Shown here: positions 23,680 to 34,324 of the stretch, piece after piece | How positions within the stretch are numbered: position 1 is the first letter of the stretch | Layout of the letters: each line of letters begins with the position of its first letter | Assembly (NCBI RefSeq): GCF_030272615.1 | Contig: NC_081413.1 | Coordinates: forward strand, 187,266,669 to 187,330,668 | DNA: 64,000 bases | Reading direction: 5' to 3' | DNA from: Cryptomeria japonica | Lineage: Eukaryota; Streptophyta; Pinopsida; Cupressales; Cupressaceae | The notes under the pieces: generated by a model | The model's database searches: none | What the model was told of the DNA's origin: nothing | What the model saw: the letters and a program-made list of their open reading frames with translations, nothing else | Program-made: the position numbers and the translations under genes

Positions 23680-24548
23680 ATGACAACTTATGTGTTCGAG
23701 AAAGAGAGTCCTAGATTTGATGGAAGCAATTATACTGTATGGAAGGACCAGATGGAAGTTCATTTGAAGTGTCTTGGAGATAAGTATTGGAAGATTACAA
23801 CGAGTGTCTATAATGTTCCTCAGAAAGGACCGATTATTGTTGTTGAGATCAGGGATGCTGAACATAACATAAGAGCTAAGGAAGCATTGCTGAGTGCCTT
23901 GACTGATTTGGAGATGACTAATGTGATGGGTTTGAAGACTGCACATGAGATCTTCAAGAAGTTAGAGACCTTGTATGAAGGAGATGCGCAAGTCAAAGTA
24001 GCTAAATTGTAGAGTTTGAAAGGGAAGTATGAAGCATTGAAGATGGAAGAAGATGAAAATATAACATCCTTTATGGCTAAGGTGAATGATCTTGTCATGA
24101 ACATCAGATGTATCGGTGGAACTCTTCAAGAAGATAAAATTGTTGCTAAGGTGTTGAGATCATTCCCTGCTTCTTACAAGCATAATGTAGCTGCTATTGA
24201 TGAAATCCAGAGTGTGACTACTGTGACTAGAGACATGTTAGTTGGAAAGCTTGCTGCATTTGAGCTAAGCAAATTTGGAGAATAACATGGTAAATGTGAG
24301 ACTGCATTTAGAGCTTCTGTATCCGGGAAGTAGAAGTATGATCCGAGAGAAATTTCATGTTGGGTATCCAGATATGAAAGAGAGAAGAGAGAGATAGAAG
24401 AGAAAGAAAGAGATTTGGATGAGCTTGAAGCCCTTATTGCTCAGAGATTGCCTAAGGGAGCCAATAAGTATGATGGAAAGCTACCTTTGAAATGTTTCTC
24501 TTGTAATAAGATAGGACATTTTGCTTCTAGGTGCCCTGAGAGAATATC
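23680..24548 (+). pseudogene. copia gag, 5' part (interrupted by insertion)
   Basis: The frame starts MTTYVFEKESPRFDG at the ATG 23680, not at the upstream TTG. It shows the copia gag core (NYTVWKDQMEVHL, later LEMTNVMGLKTAHEIF), a Lys/Glu-rich coiled segment, and the zinc knuckle CFSCNKIGHFASRC near 24498-24540. It has internal stops at KL*SLKG, GE*HGKC and GK*KYDP, two of them TAG. The frame is cut at 24548 by the element at 24549 and resumes at 48881. Confidence 0.88.
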
Positions 24549-25348
24549 TGTTAGGGATCCCACAGATACTGAGAGGGGGGGGGGTGAATCAGTATCTAAC
24601 CGATTAATGGAATTTCTTATCTTAAAACATGCATAACATAATATAACAGTGTAGCGATATGCAAGAAATAATGCAATAAATAGAATCAAGAACATCCACA
24701 TGAAGAGCACACCATAACACAAGATTTTAACGAGGAAACCTGGTGTGGGAAAAACCTCGGTGGGATTTGTGACACACAATATTCACTCACTAGCCAATAA
24801 GAGAATATTACTTACAATAGGGGCCTGCACATGCAGGAAGGCCAACTACCTAGAGCTCACTGCTCAATGGGAAGTCTCACTAACTTACAATAAGGATTAT
24901 ACAAATCCAATAACTTGTACTGCTTTACAATAGCATCTTCAATGCCTGATTCAGTACCGGTTCTTGCTCCATTCTTTACATATACCCCTTGACCTATATT
25001 TCGCACAATAGGTCTACCTTATATTTTTCTTATATCCCTTCTACATCACATCCCCAAATGTCTACAATGATCTCTTTTATATGTAAGAGTCATTTTACAA
25101 TTTGCCAAGTTGGCTTACACATTTTTACAATGATAAACAAAATAAAATATAACAAAATCCTATCGGCCTCTGTGTCGATATACTTCCTTTCTTCTGTGCC
25201 GGTGCCGGTGTCCTGAATGTCGGTGTAGACTGTGATCTGCTAATGCCGGTGTAATGTCTTTGCCGGTGCCATAGGATTGCAAGGTTGCCATCAATGACAA
25301 AACCTTCAATCACATACAATGTCTCATTGGAGTGTGCATATGCCAACA
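24549..25348 (-). repeat. 3' LTR of the pol-less element
   Basis: 800 bp. In plus reading it begins TGTTAGGGATCCCACAG and ends GTGTGCATATGCCAACA. It carries a run of GCCGGTG words around 25195-25270. Confidence 0.9.
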
Positions 25349-25363
25349 ATCTCCCCCTTTGGC
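25349..25363 (-). promoter_or_regulatory. Polypurine tract of the pol-less element
   Basis: On the minus strand this reads GCCAAAGGGGGAGAT, directly before the 3' LTR. It is the typical copia-type plus-strand primer. Confidence 0.8.
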
Positions 25364-25707
25364 ATTGATGGCAACACTCATGAGAAATTTCAAAAAAAGT
25401 ATCAAAAAATGTGTAGTCCAAAAATGTTACCAAAAATGTGTGTGCTCCCCCTGAGCATATGATTCCTGTCCTGTGATTTGAATTTTCTCATCCCACTACT
25501 CCCCCTTTGGCATCAATGACAAAGGTTGTTAAGATGTCAGTAGAGTTTGTAGTTTCAACCTTGTAATTGGGTGGTTACAATTTGAAAAAGATCTCCCAAA
25601 ATCAAGTTTATACTATCCATAAACTTCTTGCTATCCTTTATTGATGTCTCTATTCTCTTCACTGTACCGGTGAGATGCTGCAAATGCTTTGCCAGTGTTT
25701 TGATTCC

Positions 25708-28700
25708 CTATATTAGTGCCTTAGAAATTTCCTTCCACAGAGATGCTAGATAGTCCAATCTTGGACTTAGTTTTGATCTCAAATGTTTTGCCTTACTTAT
25801 TATTCTTTCTTTCTCTCTTTCCAATTTGAGTAGTTCTTCCTCAAAATTTGTTATCTTCTCCTCAAAAATTGATAGCGTATCAGGTGAGTTGACAAAACTA
25901 TCTGCAAGTTTATTGATCTCATCCTGTACCTTGCTCATTTTCTTGTCTATATCTACAGTCAAAAAGTTTGTTTTACAGGTATCTTTGTACAAATTTTTGT
26001 ACCCTTTCAACAAATTACATAATTCCGGTAGAAGTGTGTCAAAATCTCTATTACACTTCTTTATTTGCTCATCAAGGAATTTTTGTTTTTCAACTTCTAC
26101 TTTATCCTTCATTGATTCTTCTTTTGTTTTCTCAATATTTTCTGAGATATATTTACACAGTGTATCCAGTTGTCCTAAAGAATCTTTATTGTCTATATTA
26201 CAATTGGGAGCAATTACCTTCAAAATTGGTATGGAATCATCAATTGCTTTGTAAGCTTGTGAGTTGCAGTCTGTTATTTTCTTGATTGAATCTAATAGCA
26301 CCTCAATCACATTGGTTGATTTGTATCCTGATGATGATCCAATAATCTGAGTATCGGTGGAAGTAACCAAGCTTGTATTGACCTCTGGTAGGTCTGTTTG
26401 TGTTTGCATTTCTTTAAGCACTAGTTTTTCACTAGTTGCCGGTGGCACTATTTCCTTATGTACCTGTTCCTGTTGCTGTTGTTGTTGCTGTTCCGGAGCC
26501 TTTTGCTCTATTTGTTTCAATGCCTCAGTTTGTGTCTCAGTCTCTACCTTTTGCTATGTATCTTCTGCCAGTTTATCAGTTTCCCCTGCTACCGGAGGCT
26601 CACTAGCCATATCTGACTTATCAGTTGTATCTTTGTCTACCACTATGTTGATCTTTTGAGTATCAACATCCACAATATATAGGACTTTAGGATTAGGATT
26701 ATTATCCTCTACATCCATACTCTCACCTGTCGGTTGATCATCTGTAGTTGTTGTTTTTACCGGTGGAGTATTTAAAGGAGGTGGGGGTAAGTTGTCTCTA
26801 ACCTTGATACTAGGTGGTCCACCAACTTTTCCTTTCCCCTTGTCTCTATCTTTCTGATAAAATTTTATGGGTTTGGGGTTCCTGTACTCTTCTTGTTTTT
26901 CTTTCTCAACCAGGAACATATCCCATCCATCTTCTGTCTCCTCTGTTACCTCATTAACTCTTCCTACCATTAAAGCAACGTGCCGGTGTGCAGTAGAAAA
27001 TACTGTCCGGTTAGCTTGAGCAATTAGGTCATCAATTTCTTGTGGAGAGTTTACCGGATATACAACAAGTAGTTTTTCAATCTTTATTTTCTTATCCAGT
27101 TCTATCACTGCTTGTCTTCTTGCTTCTAGTCTTTTGAATAGTTCATTTGGAAATTCATTGACTACTTCCATTAAAAACTTCTTATACATATCCATATGTA
27201 ATATAACACTATTTTCAACTTGCTCTTTTTCATCAGCTGTTAGAGTGTCATATATTTCCTCTATGTTCTTCAGTTTACCTTCCTCTGTGATTTCATTCAG
27301 TTGTATATCAAGAGAAGCCAAGTCTTTGTTTGTCCTTTTCTTCTTCTTGGGTGTCAGTTTCTTCTTTGGTGTGGCCTTTCTTATCGGAGATCTCACTGCT
27401 TGTTGCTTTTGCCTTGTCCTCCTGGGTGAGGGTGTGGTTGCCGATGAGGGATCTCTTTTCCTTACAACTCTTTTGAAAGTTGCAGGCATGTCACTTCCTG
27501 AAGAAGTACCTACCGGTGATAGGTGAGTTTTAGGTTGTGGAGATGCTAACTCATCCTCTGTTATACCGGTTTTCTTCAATACATCTTCTTTGATAGCTTT
27601 TGCTTGTCTGGAACCTTTCCTTACAGCTGCCTCAACCTTTTTCACTCTCTTCTTAGATTGTATTTGACTTTCTATGGTTTCAGCACTACCAAATGCTTCT
27701 TCTTTGGGTTCTCTGGGGGCTTCTAGAAGTGCTTTAGCACATGTTTCAACTATGTGATCATCTATTTCATAGCCCATCTCGGTTACCTAAACTGTCCTTG
27801 GCATGACTGCTTCCATCCAAATTTCATCTTTCTTGATTACAAAGCATATTTCATCTTTGTATTTGTCTACAATCCTATGTGATAACCTTATTCTTTTCTT
27901 CATTTTGGTCTTTAATGCTTGAAATAAGTCATGAATATTGTTTTCCTTGTTCTCACCCATATTATTAAATAGTTCTGTTAATTATTTGCCTACCGGTATA
28001 TCATATCCAAGTTCTTTGTAACCTATACCAGGAACCTGTTTTGTTATGTGTAGCATCAGACATACTAACAGATTTACAAACCTAAAAGTTCCTTTCTTGT
28101 CCTTCTTGATCTTTCCAAGGTTGTCAATTAATTCATCTTTTAACCATTCACATATATCAATTATGTCATAAGCACTCTTAATGCATAAGCTTGAAACTGA
28201 ATTAAGTTTATTTGCATGAGTAGCTTTATATCCTAATATCATGCTAATGAATCTCACATTGATATCTATTACATCATTAACTCTTAGGGACCTCTTGTCG
28301 AATGTTGCACCAGTTAGGTTTATAACTAGGTCATTGGAAACCTTCTTGGTTTTATCTGGTCTTTTACCGGTGGCCGGTAACCCTGTGACAGCTTTCACAG
28401 CTTCCTTGGTGATCTTGTGGATTGCATCTAACCAGAAAAATTCTCCATGTACCCTGCTTAAGACTATCCTAATCACATCCTTGGGAAATTCAGGAATGCT
28501 AAGGATATCTATAAATCCTAGGGTCTTAATGATCTTGTGTTCATCTTTTATATTGCTGGTATTATCACATATCATGGTTTTATACATGGTTTTAATTTCC
28601 TCATCTCCTAATTCCTCAATGTTGTAGTGGATGTACATTCTGGGGTCTTCAGCATAAACAACTCCCTTAGGAATTTGAGAAAAATCTCCTAAGGTATCAT

Positions 28701-28806
28701 CTTTCTTTGCTATCTCGGGAACTAACTGAAATATGGGCCTAGGTCATTTTATTACTTCAACAACAGTAGGGTTTTCTATATATTCAATTGCATATGTGGA
28801 TGCCAT
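25708..28806 (-). pseudogene. Second ORF of the pol-less element (about 1030 codons, unknown function)
   Basis: A single minus-strand frame runs from the ATG at 28806 (MASTYAIEYIENPTVV) to 25708 with four in-frame stops, near 28743, 27979, 27787 and 26554. I see no frameshift. The N-terminal third is globular, with the phrase GEFFWLDAIHKITKEAVKAV followed by TGLPATGKRP. I know similar phrases in plant transposon-encoded proteins of unknown function, but I cannot name a family. The middle has a strongly basic Lys/Arg stretch (27340-27420 region, a possible nuclear localisation signal) and a Pro-rich stretch. The C-terminal third has a Gln run and long coiled-coil heptads, ending SLWKEISKALI. 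No pol motif is present. Its place after gag is where pol would normally lie. Confidence 0.7.
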
Positions 28807-29171
28807 GATTAAATACCTTATACTGCCTTGGATGGATGATTGCTTGGAGTGTTCTTGCTTCTTGCTCGAAATGCCTTAGCTCGGAATCTTCGCGCTCTTT
28901 GTAAATTTGAAATCTCGGTGAAATGAAATGGAGCCAAAACCTTAATTTTATAGTGTCTATTCACCATCTACCACATTAATTGCATGCTGGTTAAGTATTC
29001 ACTTAACATTGTTTGCCGGTAATAATTAATTTTCAACTTCTTATCTCTAACCCGAGGGAATAATAATACACGTGTCATTAGATTGCCAAACCCTCAAAGA
29101 AACTTTCTTCAATTAGATGAAGAACTTCATGCTAGTGGAGCACTGCTTTGTCCTTCCGGTGAAGCATCACT

Positions 29172-30197
29172 CTATCCTGCCAGTGAAGCATTGGTTGGTT
29201 CTACCAGTGGAGGAGTATTCCCAATGTTTAGATCAGCGTTCCTAATCCATTGTTTAGAGAATTCTTGCTTAATCTCTTCAACTTTTTCTTTACCTTTCAA
29301 GCTAGAATTTTTGTTGTCTACCGGTGTTCCTTTACTTCTACAAAATTTAGCAATATGGCCAATCTTGTTACATGCATAACAAGTTACATTATTTTTCTGA
29401 ATAGCTTTCCCATAACCTATGCTGGTTTGTGTTCTGCATTGATTAGATAAATGTCCAAATCTTCCACAAACATAACATATCACATTCATTCTGCAGTTTT
29501 TAGAATTGTGACCTACTTTGTTGCATTTAGAACATTGACCGGTGGGTGTGTTGATATTCTGATAATTTCTAGATCTACATTCATTTGCTTTATGACCATA
29601 CTTATTATAGTTAAAGCATTTTCCATTGAATTTATAAGCATTAGGCTATCTTACCGGTTTGCTGTGATCCTGAGTATTTGCAGTACTGGAGCTTTCACCA
29701 ACTTCAAAGCCAATTCCAGAAGTGTCACCTTTAGGTTTTTGATTCTTCAGCAAGGTGCCAAGTTCCTCTGAGCTTTTCTTGAATTTTTCTTTGTGTTGAT
29801 TTGCAGTTTCTAGTTCTCTTTCTAAGACTTCCTTTTGTCTCATCAGTTCATTTGAGTAATTCTGAGTATGCATCAAATCTGTCTTCAACATGTCATTTTC
29901 ATAGCTAAGTCTTGTGTTCTCATTTGTTGCATCACTTAGTCTTCTGGTCAATTCTTCTTCATTCTTCTTCCTATCCTCAATCTCTTTGCAAAATCTCATA
30001 GTCATATCCTGCATTTCATTTTTTGTTGTCATGATCTCTTGTTTCAACTTGCTTATCATATCATTAAGTGATTCCTTTTCATCATTCTCATTTTGCAATT
30101 TTTCACAAAGTTCTCTTCTCTTATTTCTTGCAACAGTAAAATTTTCTTGAAGTGCCTGAATGATGTCCTGAGCTACCCTTAAATCATCTTCTAATTT
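29172..30197 (-). pseudogene. gag-like protein with four zinc knuckles (3' part of split gene)
   Basis: The frame continues from 48003-47935 across the inner insertion if one copy of the target duplication is removed. The N-terminal half is coiled coil (LEDDLRVAQDIIQALQENF onward), then a short linker. Four knuckles follow: CFNYNKYGHKANEC (29577-29618, second Cys replaced by Tyr), CSKCNKVGHNSKNC (29493-29534), CYVCGRFGHLSNQC (29436-29477) and CYACNKIGHIAKFC (29340-29381). The other three keep CX2CX4HX4C. One in-frame stop lies at 29646-29648. Copia gag usually has one knuckle, so four is unusual. A role in RNA binding or packaging is inferred. Confidence 0.8.
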
Positions 30198-30202
30198 GAT
30201 AT

Positions 30203-31678
30203 TGTAGGTTAGGAAATAGGAAATCATGACAAACAATATAATCATACTAATCTAGCTCAATCACGAAAGCATAACTGCAATGATCTATCCTAAACACATT
30301 CAATAGAGACATGAAATAAAAACATTCAAAACTAGAAATTAAGCAAACCAAAGGTATGATTTGAATGCTTCTTCATGCGGCTCCATTGTTCTTCTTTCCT
30401 CTTCAAATGTTTTGGTTGTGGATCTCACCTACAAGTGCACACACATAATTGAAAGTAAGTAGACAAGATTTTTGATCAAGAGTACTAGAAATGTGATTGA
30501 CTAGAAATTCGATAGTCTGATTACCAATTAGCTTTGATTGATGAAGATCATCCAATTTATAGAAGAATTGGAGAGATGACAAGATTAGCATGATTCAATT
30601 CAAATGGAAATTGCAAATCAATTATGTCAATTATGACAAATTATGACAAATTATGCACTTTCTATGCAAAATTTGTTGATTGATGATTTATGACAAATTA
30701 TGACAACTTCTATGTCAAAATTGATTGATTGTCAATTATGACAAATTTATGACAAATTGACATGTCATTTCCATGAATTTAGGAGAGAAATAGAAGGAAG
30801 TTGAAATTAGGAACTAGAAAATTAGGAAATTAGAGAATTAAGAATTTAGGAATTAAGAAATTGATAGAAATTAGAAATTAGGTAAATTAATTAATAATTT
30901 GTCATTTATTAATTAATTCACAAAGAGGAATAATTAGCCAATTAAATGAACATTTAATTGTAATGAGAAGACTTAGGATAAATAAACAATTTATTAATCC
31001 TAAAGGAAGAAATGACACACAAGGTTAAATGATTAAATCACGAAACCCTAGAAGATGAATTAACAATGCGAGAATGACAATTAGGCCTTGATTGAAGATA
31101 ATTGATATCGATCATGATTTTGAATCGATAAATGACCAATGTGATAAATGATTTGATTGATAAATGCGCCAATTGACGAGGAACAATGACTAATTGATCC
31201 AAAATGACATAATTGAAAAGAACGATGATTGATGACAAAATAGATTGCAAAACGACAATATTGAAAATGACCACGATCGATGACAAATCGATCGCAAAAT
31301 GACAAGATCGAACATGACAACGATCGATGACAAATCGATCATTAAAACAACAAGATTGAAAATGATAAGGATTGATGATAAATCGATCGCCAGAGGATAG
31401 GATTGACAAGAGGACAACGATCGATGACAAATGAGCACGCACATTGATGCGACAGGATAAGATTGACCAAAATCATGACTGGAGATTGTTGTCGACAAGA
31501 CCAAATTCAAGAGCGAGACGATTGAAGAATGTAGAAGAATGACTCGATGTTCGCAAATGATAAATACCAAGTGCGAAACATAGGAGAAATGTTAATGCGA
31601 TGCAAAAACCTAAAATGAGGCAATGCGCAAATGTTAAAGTATGACTCCACAGGCATTGACCATTTTTAGGTGTCTACA
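30203..31678 (-). repeat. 3' LTR of the Tat element
   Basis: 1476 bp. A minus-strand TATA box (TCTATAAATT) lies near 30556. The U3 part (31215-31440) holds tandem ATCGAT-rich palindromic repeats. Relative to the other LTR it lacks 67 bp, removed between two GATGACAAAT direct repeats. Confidence 0.93.
31215..31440 (-). repeat. U3 tandem repeats with CGATCGAT-GACAA-ATCGATCG palindromes
   Basis: Four or five units of about 50 bp each carry GATCGATGACAAATCGATC or a decayed form. The best copy, 31274-31294, is a perfect inverted repeat with 8-bp arms and a 5-bp spacer. The same array occurs in the solo LTR (about 9900-10100) and the other Tat LTR (about 47405-47640). Position in U3 upstream of the TATA box suggests an enhancer-type role, which is inferred. 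Confidence 0.7.
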
Positions 31679-31694
31679 TTTTGCCCCTCTTTGA
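31679..31694 (-). promoter_or_regulatory. Polypurine tract of the Tat element
   Basis: The minus strand reads TCAAAGAGGGGCAAAA directly before the LTR start TGTAGACACC. The same tract precedes the LTR ending at 60589. Confidence 0.85.
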
Positions 31695-31952
31695 GACATT
31701 GCAATTTTAAGCATTGTTTCAAAGAACAATAATGAAAATGCCCTAGACAATGACAATGACATATGCATGCCCCCTCGAGGAATTGGCCGGAAACATGCAG
31801 AAAAGAGGCCAATTGATCGATAAAAAATGATAGGATCGAACGAACTGACAATCGGATACCGGATGCATGAAGGACAAGCAATTTAAGACGCAAAAGACCA
31901 CGACCAACATAAGATGGAGAGGGTGCACGTCCATCTATGCACTGACAAAGAT

Positions 31953-31962
31953 CTATAAATGG
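31953..31962 (+). promoter_or_regulatory. Candidate TATA box for the antisense cargo gene
   Basis: CTATAAATGG on the plus strand lies about 600 bp upstream of the plant mobile domain ORF and inside the element's 3' non-coding region. It has the form of a plant TATA box. Whether it drives a transcript cannot be told from sequence. Confidence 0.4.
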
Positions 31963-32204
31963 GACCAAAAGAGTGACAATTTTCTCATTTGCACTAGACA
32001 AAGAGGAGGATTTGTTGCTCTGAACAAGGACACTTGCAGATAGATGGTGAACATTCCAATGGCAGATCACCTCAGGGAACGTGTACCTACTTACAGACGA
32101 CCGGATGATGCAGGAGCAGCGGTATGGATCTCAAAAACCCATGTTTTCAATTTCAGGAATTTTGATTGCTTGCGGGACATTGCGGGGCCCATAGGGGATG
32201 CAGA

Positions 32205-32330
32205 AAAGGACTCCTGCGCTTGTGTAGGGCGAATCTTGCGCTTGTGTGGGGTCTTCTATGCTTGTGTAGGGAGACACAGGCGCAAGTTACCTGACACAGG
32301 CGCAGGTTACCTTACACAGGCGCAATTGTG
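32205..32330 (+). repeat. Short-word array forming an imperfect inverted repeat
   Basis: Three words like TGCGCTTGTGTAGGG (about 32214, 32238 and 32258) are followed by three words like ACACAGGCGCAAGTTA (about 32273, 32294 and 32314). The two sets are near reverse complements, so the region can fold into a hairpin. It lies between the candidate TATA box and the plant mobile domain ORF. The right-hand word recurs in the 5' leader of the same element (46175-46272). Confidence 0.7.
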
Positions 32331-32552
32331 CAATGCAAACCCTAATTTTGGTCAAAATGACATGCAAATGATCCGGAAAAGGGGGATAAGGGTAGGATAG
32401 GTCAGATTAGACGAAAACCACCTTGATTAGACATGAAAATGAGGAAATGCAACCCCTAGGAGAAAACCCTAAAACTGACAAAATGTGCCCCAATTGTGAT
32501 GCAAAGTCGACAGTATCCATTGATCACACGGGAGAACTGAGCTGACTGCTTC

Positions 32553-34324
32553 ATGCTACAACATAGACTCAGGAGCACAGACAGAGATACATTAGCAGGA
32601 CATGGGATATACTATGTCACATTCATGCCCAAGATTAGGGAAAACACAAGACTGCTTACCGTATTGGCAGAGCGATGGCATTCGGAGACTTCCTCTTTCC
32701 ATTTGGCGACTGGAGAGGCGACGGTGACACTGGAGGATGTATGGCGTATCCTCCGCATTCCGATTCATGGAGAGATGATAGAGTATGACCCAATGACAGG
32801 GAGAGACGCATTGTGCAGATTATTTGGGTGTGACGCAGATGATCTGGATATCGTGGAGAGGGAGATTGGCTGGGAGACTATGGCATCAGAGTATGATCGA
32901 CGATATGTGGTGATAGCCGTGGTGATAGCATGCCTACTACCAGGAGACAGACGAGGACATGGATTCCCTATTGGATGGGGAAGAGTGCTAGAGCGGATGG
33001 CGACAGAGGGGATAGTCTATGCATGGGGACCATGTGTGCTGGCTATGCTATATTTTCAGTTGCATCAGATAGCATATCAAGGAGTTCAGACTTTGAGCTG
33101 TGGAGTTACACTGCTACAGGTATGGGCATTTGAGCACATAGCCATATGTCGACCGATTACAGATACACAGGTAGTACCACACTGACCATATGTGTACTGC
33201 TATGGTGGAGCACTGAGACAGGGTCCTTTTGGATACATACTATACTGGCGACATGAGCTAGACCAACTGAGAGAGTTCATATGGAGGCCATATCGTGATT
33301 GCCCGGGATGGTCAGATGATAGTGATGAGCTACCATACTGTAGACAGGAGAGGTACCTGATTGGGCGACCAGTGAATCGCCAGAGAGTGATTGAGTTGTA
33401 CCTGCCAGAGAGAGTCAGATGACAGTTTGGAGAGAGGCAGGATGTACCTAGGAGGACTGCACACTTTGCCCGATCTCACAGAGAGACGAGTCAGTGGGGG
33501 AGTATGATTCAGCCACACACACATATGCGGACTTCTCACAGCTACAACAGAGACAGTGGGATTGGAGATCAGATGTGGCAGATGCCGGGATGACAGAGGA
33601 GTATGAGAGGTGGTTTGCACGATGATGGCCAGTGCCATTGACAGATCCGGATATTCCAGTACCGAGGCGACAGGAGGATTTCCCACTCACAGGAGAGGAG
33701 GAGGGAGATGAGGAGGACAAGGAGGACGAGGATGGTGATGAGGATGAGGGCGGGGATGATGAGGACGGAGATGAGGATGGTGGGGATGATGAGGACGGAG
33801 ATGAGGATGAGCCAGATTCAGGCGAGCATGAGGCATTGTAGGATATACCCATAGAGCCGGAGCCAGCTAGGACAGAGGAGATGGAGATGGGCAGGGCTAC
33901 CATAGCGAGTTAGCAGGATCATATTGCGACATTGGAGAGACAGTAGGATTAGTTCAGAGCGGAGATAGCCAGGCTCACAGTGGCTCGAGATACAATAGTT
34001 GCTCATGCACAGCAAGAGGAACAGAGAGTCACTGAGTACATTGGGTCGATTCGGGATGCCAGTGCATGGGAGATGGCACAGATGCTAGTAGAGACTGGAG
34101 AGGAGATACGCCATTGGAGGACACTATATGAGAGTGCAGTTCCACCAGAGCAGAGAGCACCTTCATATCGGGCACGATCGAGGACAGAGAGCAGGGCATG
34201 CTCTCGGAGGTCATTGAGTAGCATGGGGGTGAGTGGACCTATGAGACCACCACAGCCAGGACCAGGAGGGACATCATCCGCAAGACCTTGCAAGGATGAG
34301 GAGGACCAAGGGAGCACCCAATGA
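32553..34324 (+). pseudogene. Plant mobile domain (PMD) protein gene carried antisense in the Tat element
   Basis: From ATG 32553 the frame encodes a PMD-type domain. Diagnostic parts are LLTVLAERWHSETSSFHL, then GEATVTLEDVWRILRIPIHG, and later RYVVIAVVIACLLPGD and AWGPCVLAMLYFQLHQIA. The domain covers about 290 codons, with stops at 33183-33185 and 33420-33422. After a frameshift near 33430-33530 the second half runs in another frame. It has an Asp/Glu-rich stretch (33690-33830), a coiled segment and a Ser/Arg- and Pro-rich tail ending at 34324, with further stops. Host PMD proteins MAIN and MAIL1 act in transposon silencing and genome stability, and PMD genes are known to be captured by plant transposons. 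The gene lies tail to tail with integrase. Confidence 0.85.

Noticed and set aside
26357-26659. Cys-rich plus-strand frame (run of Cys residues)
   Set aside because: It is the complement of the Gln run in the second ORF of the pol-less element.
32044-32400. 118-codon plus-strand frame ahead of the PMD gene
   Set aside because: It covers the short-word hairpin array, is in a different frame from the PMD ORF and shows no motif. It may be leader.
33448-33903. Ser/Pro-rich minus-strand frame of 151 codons
   Set aside because: It is the reverse complement of the Asp/Glu-rich repeat of the PMD gene and is low complexity.
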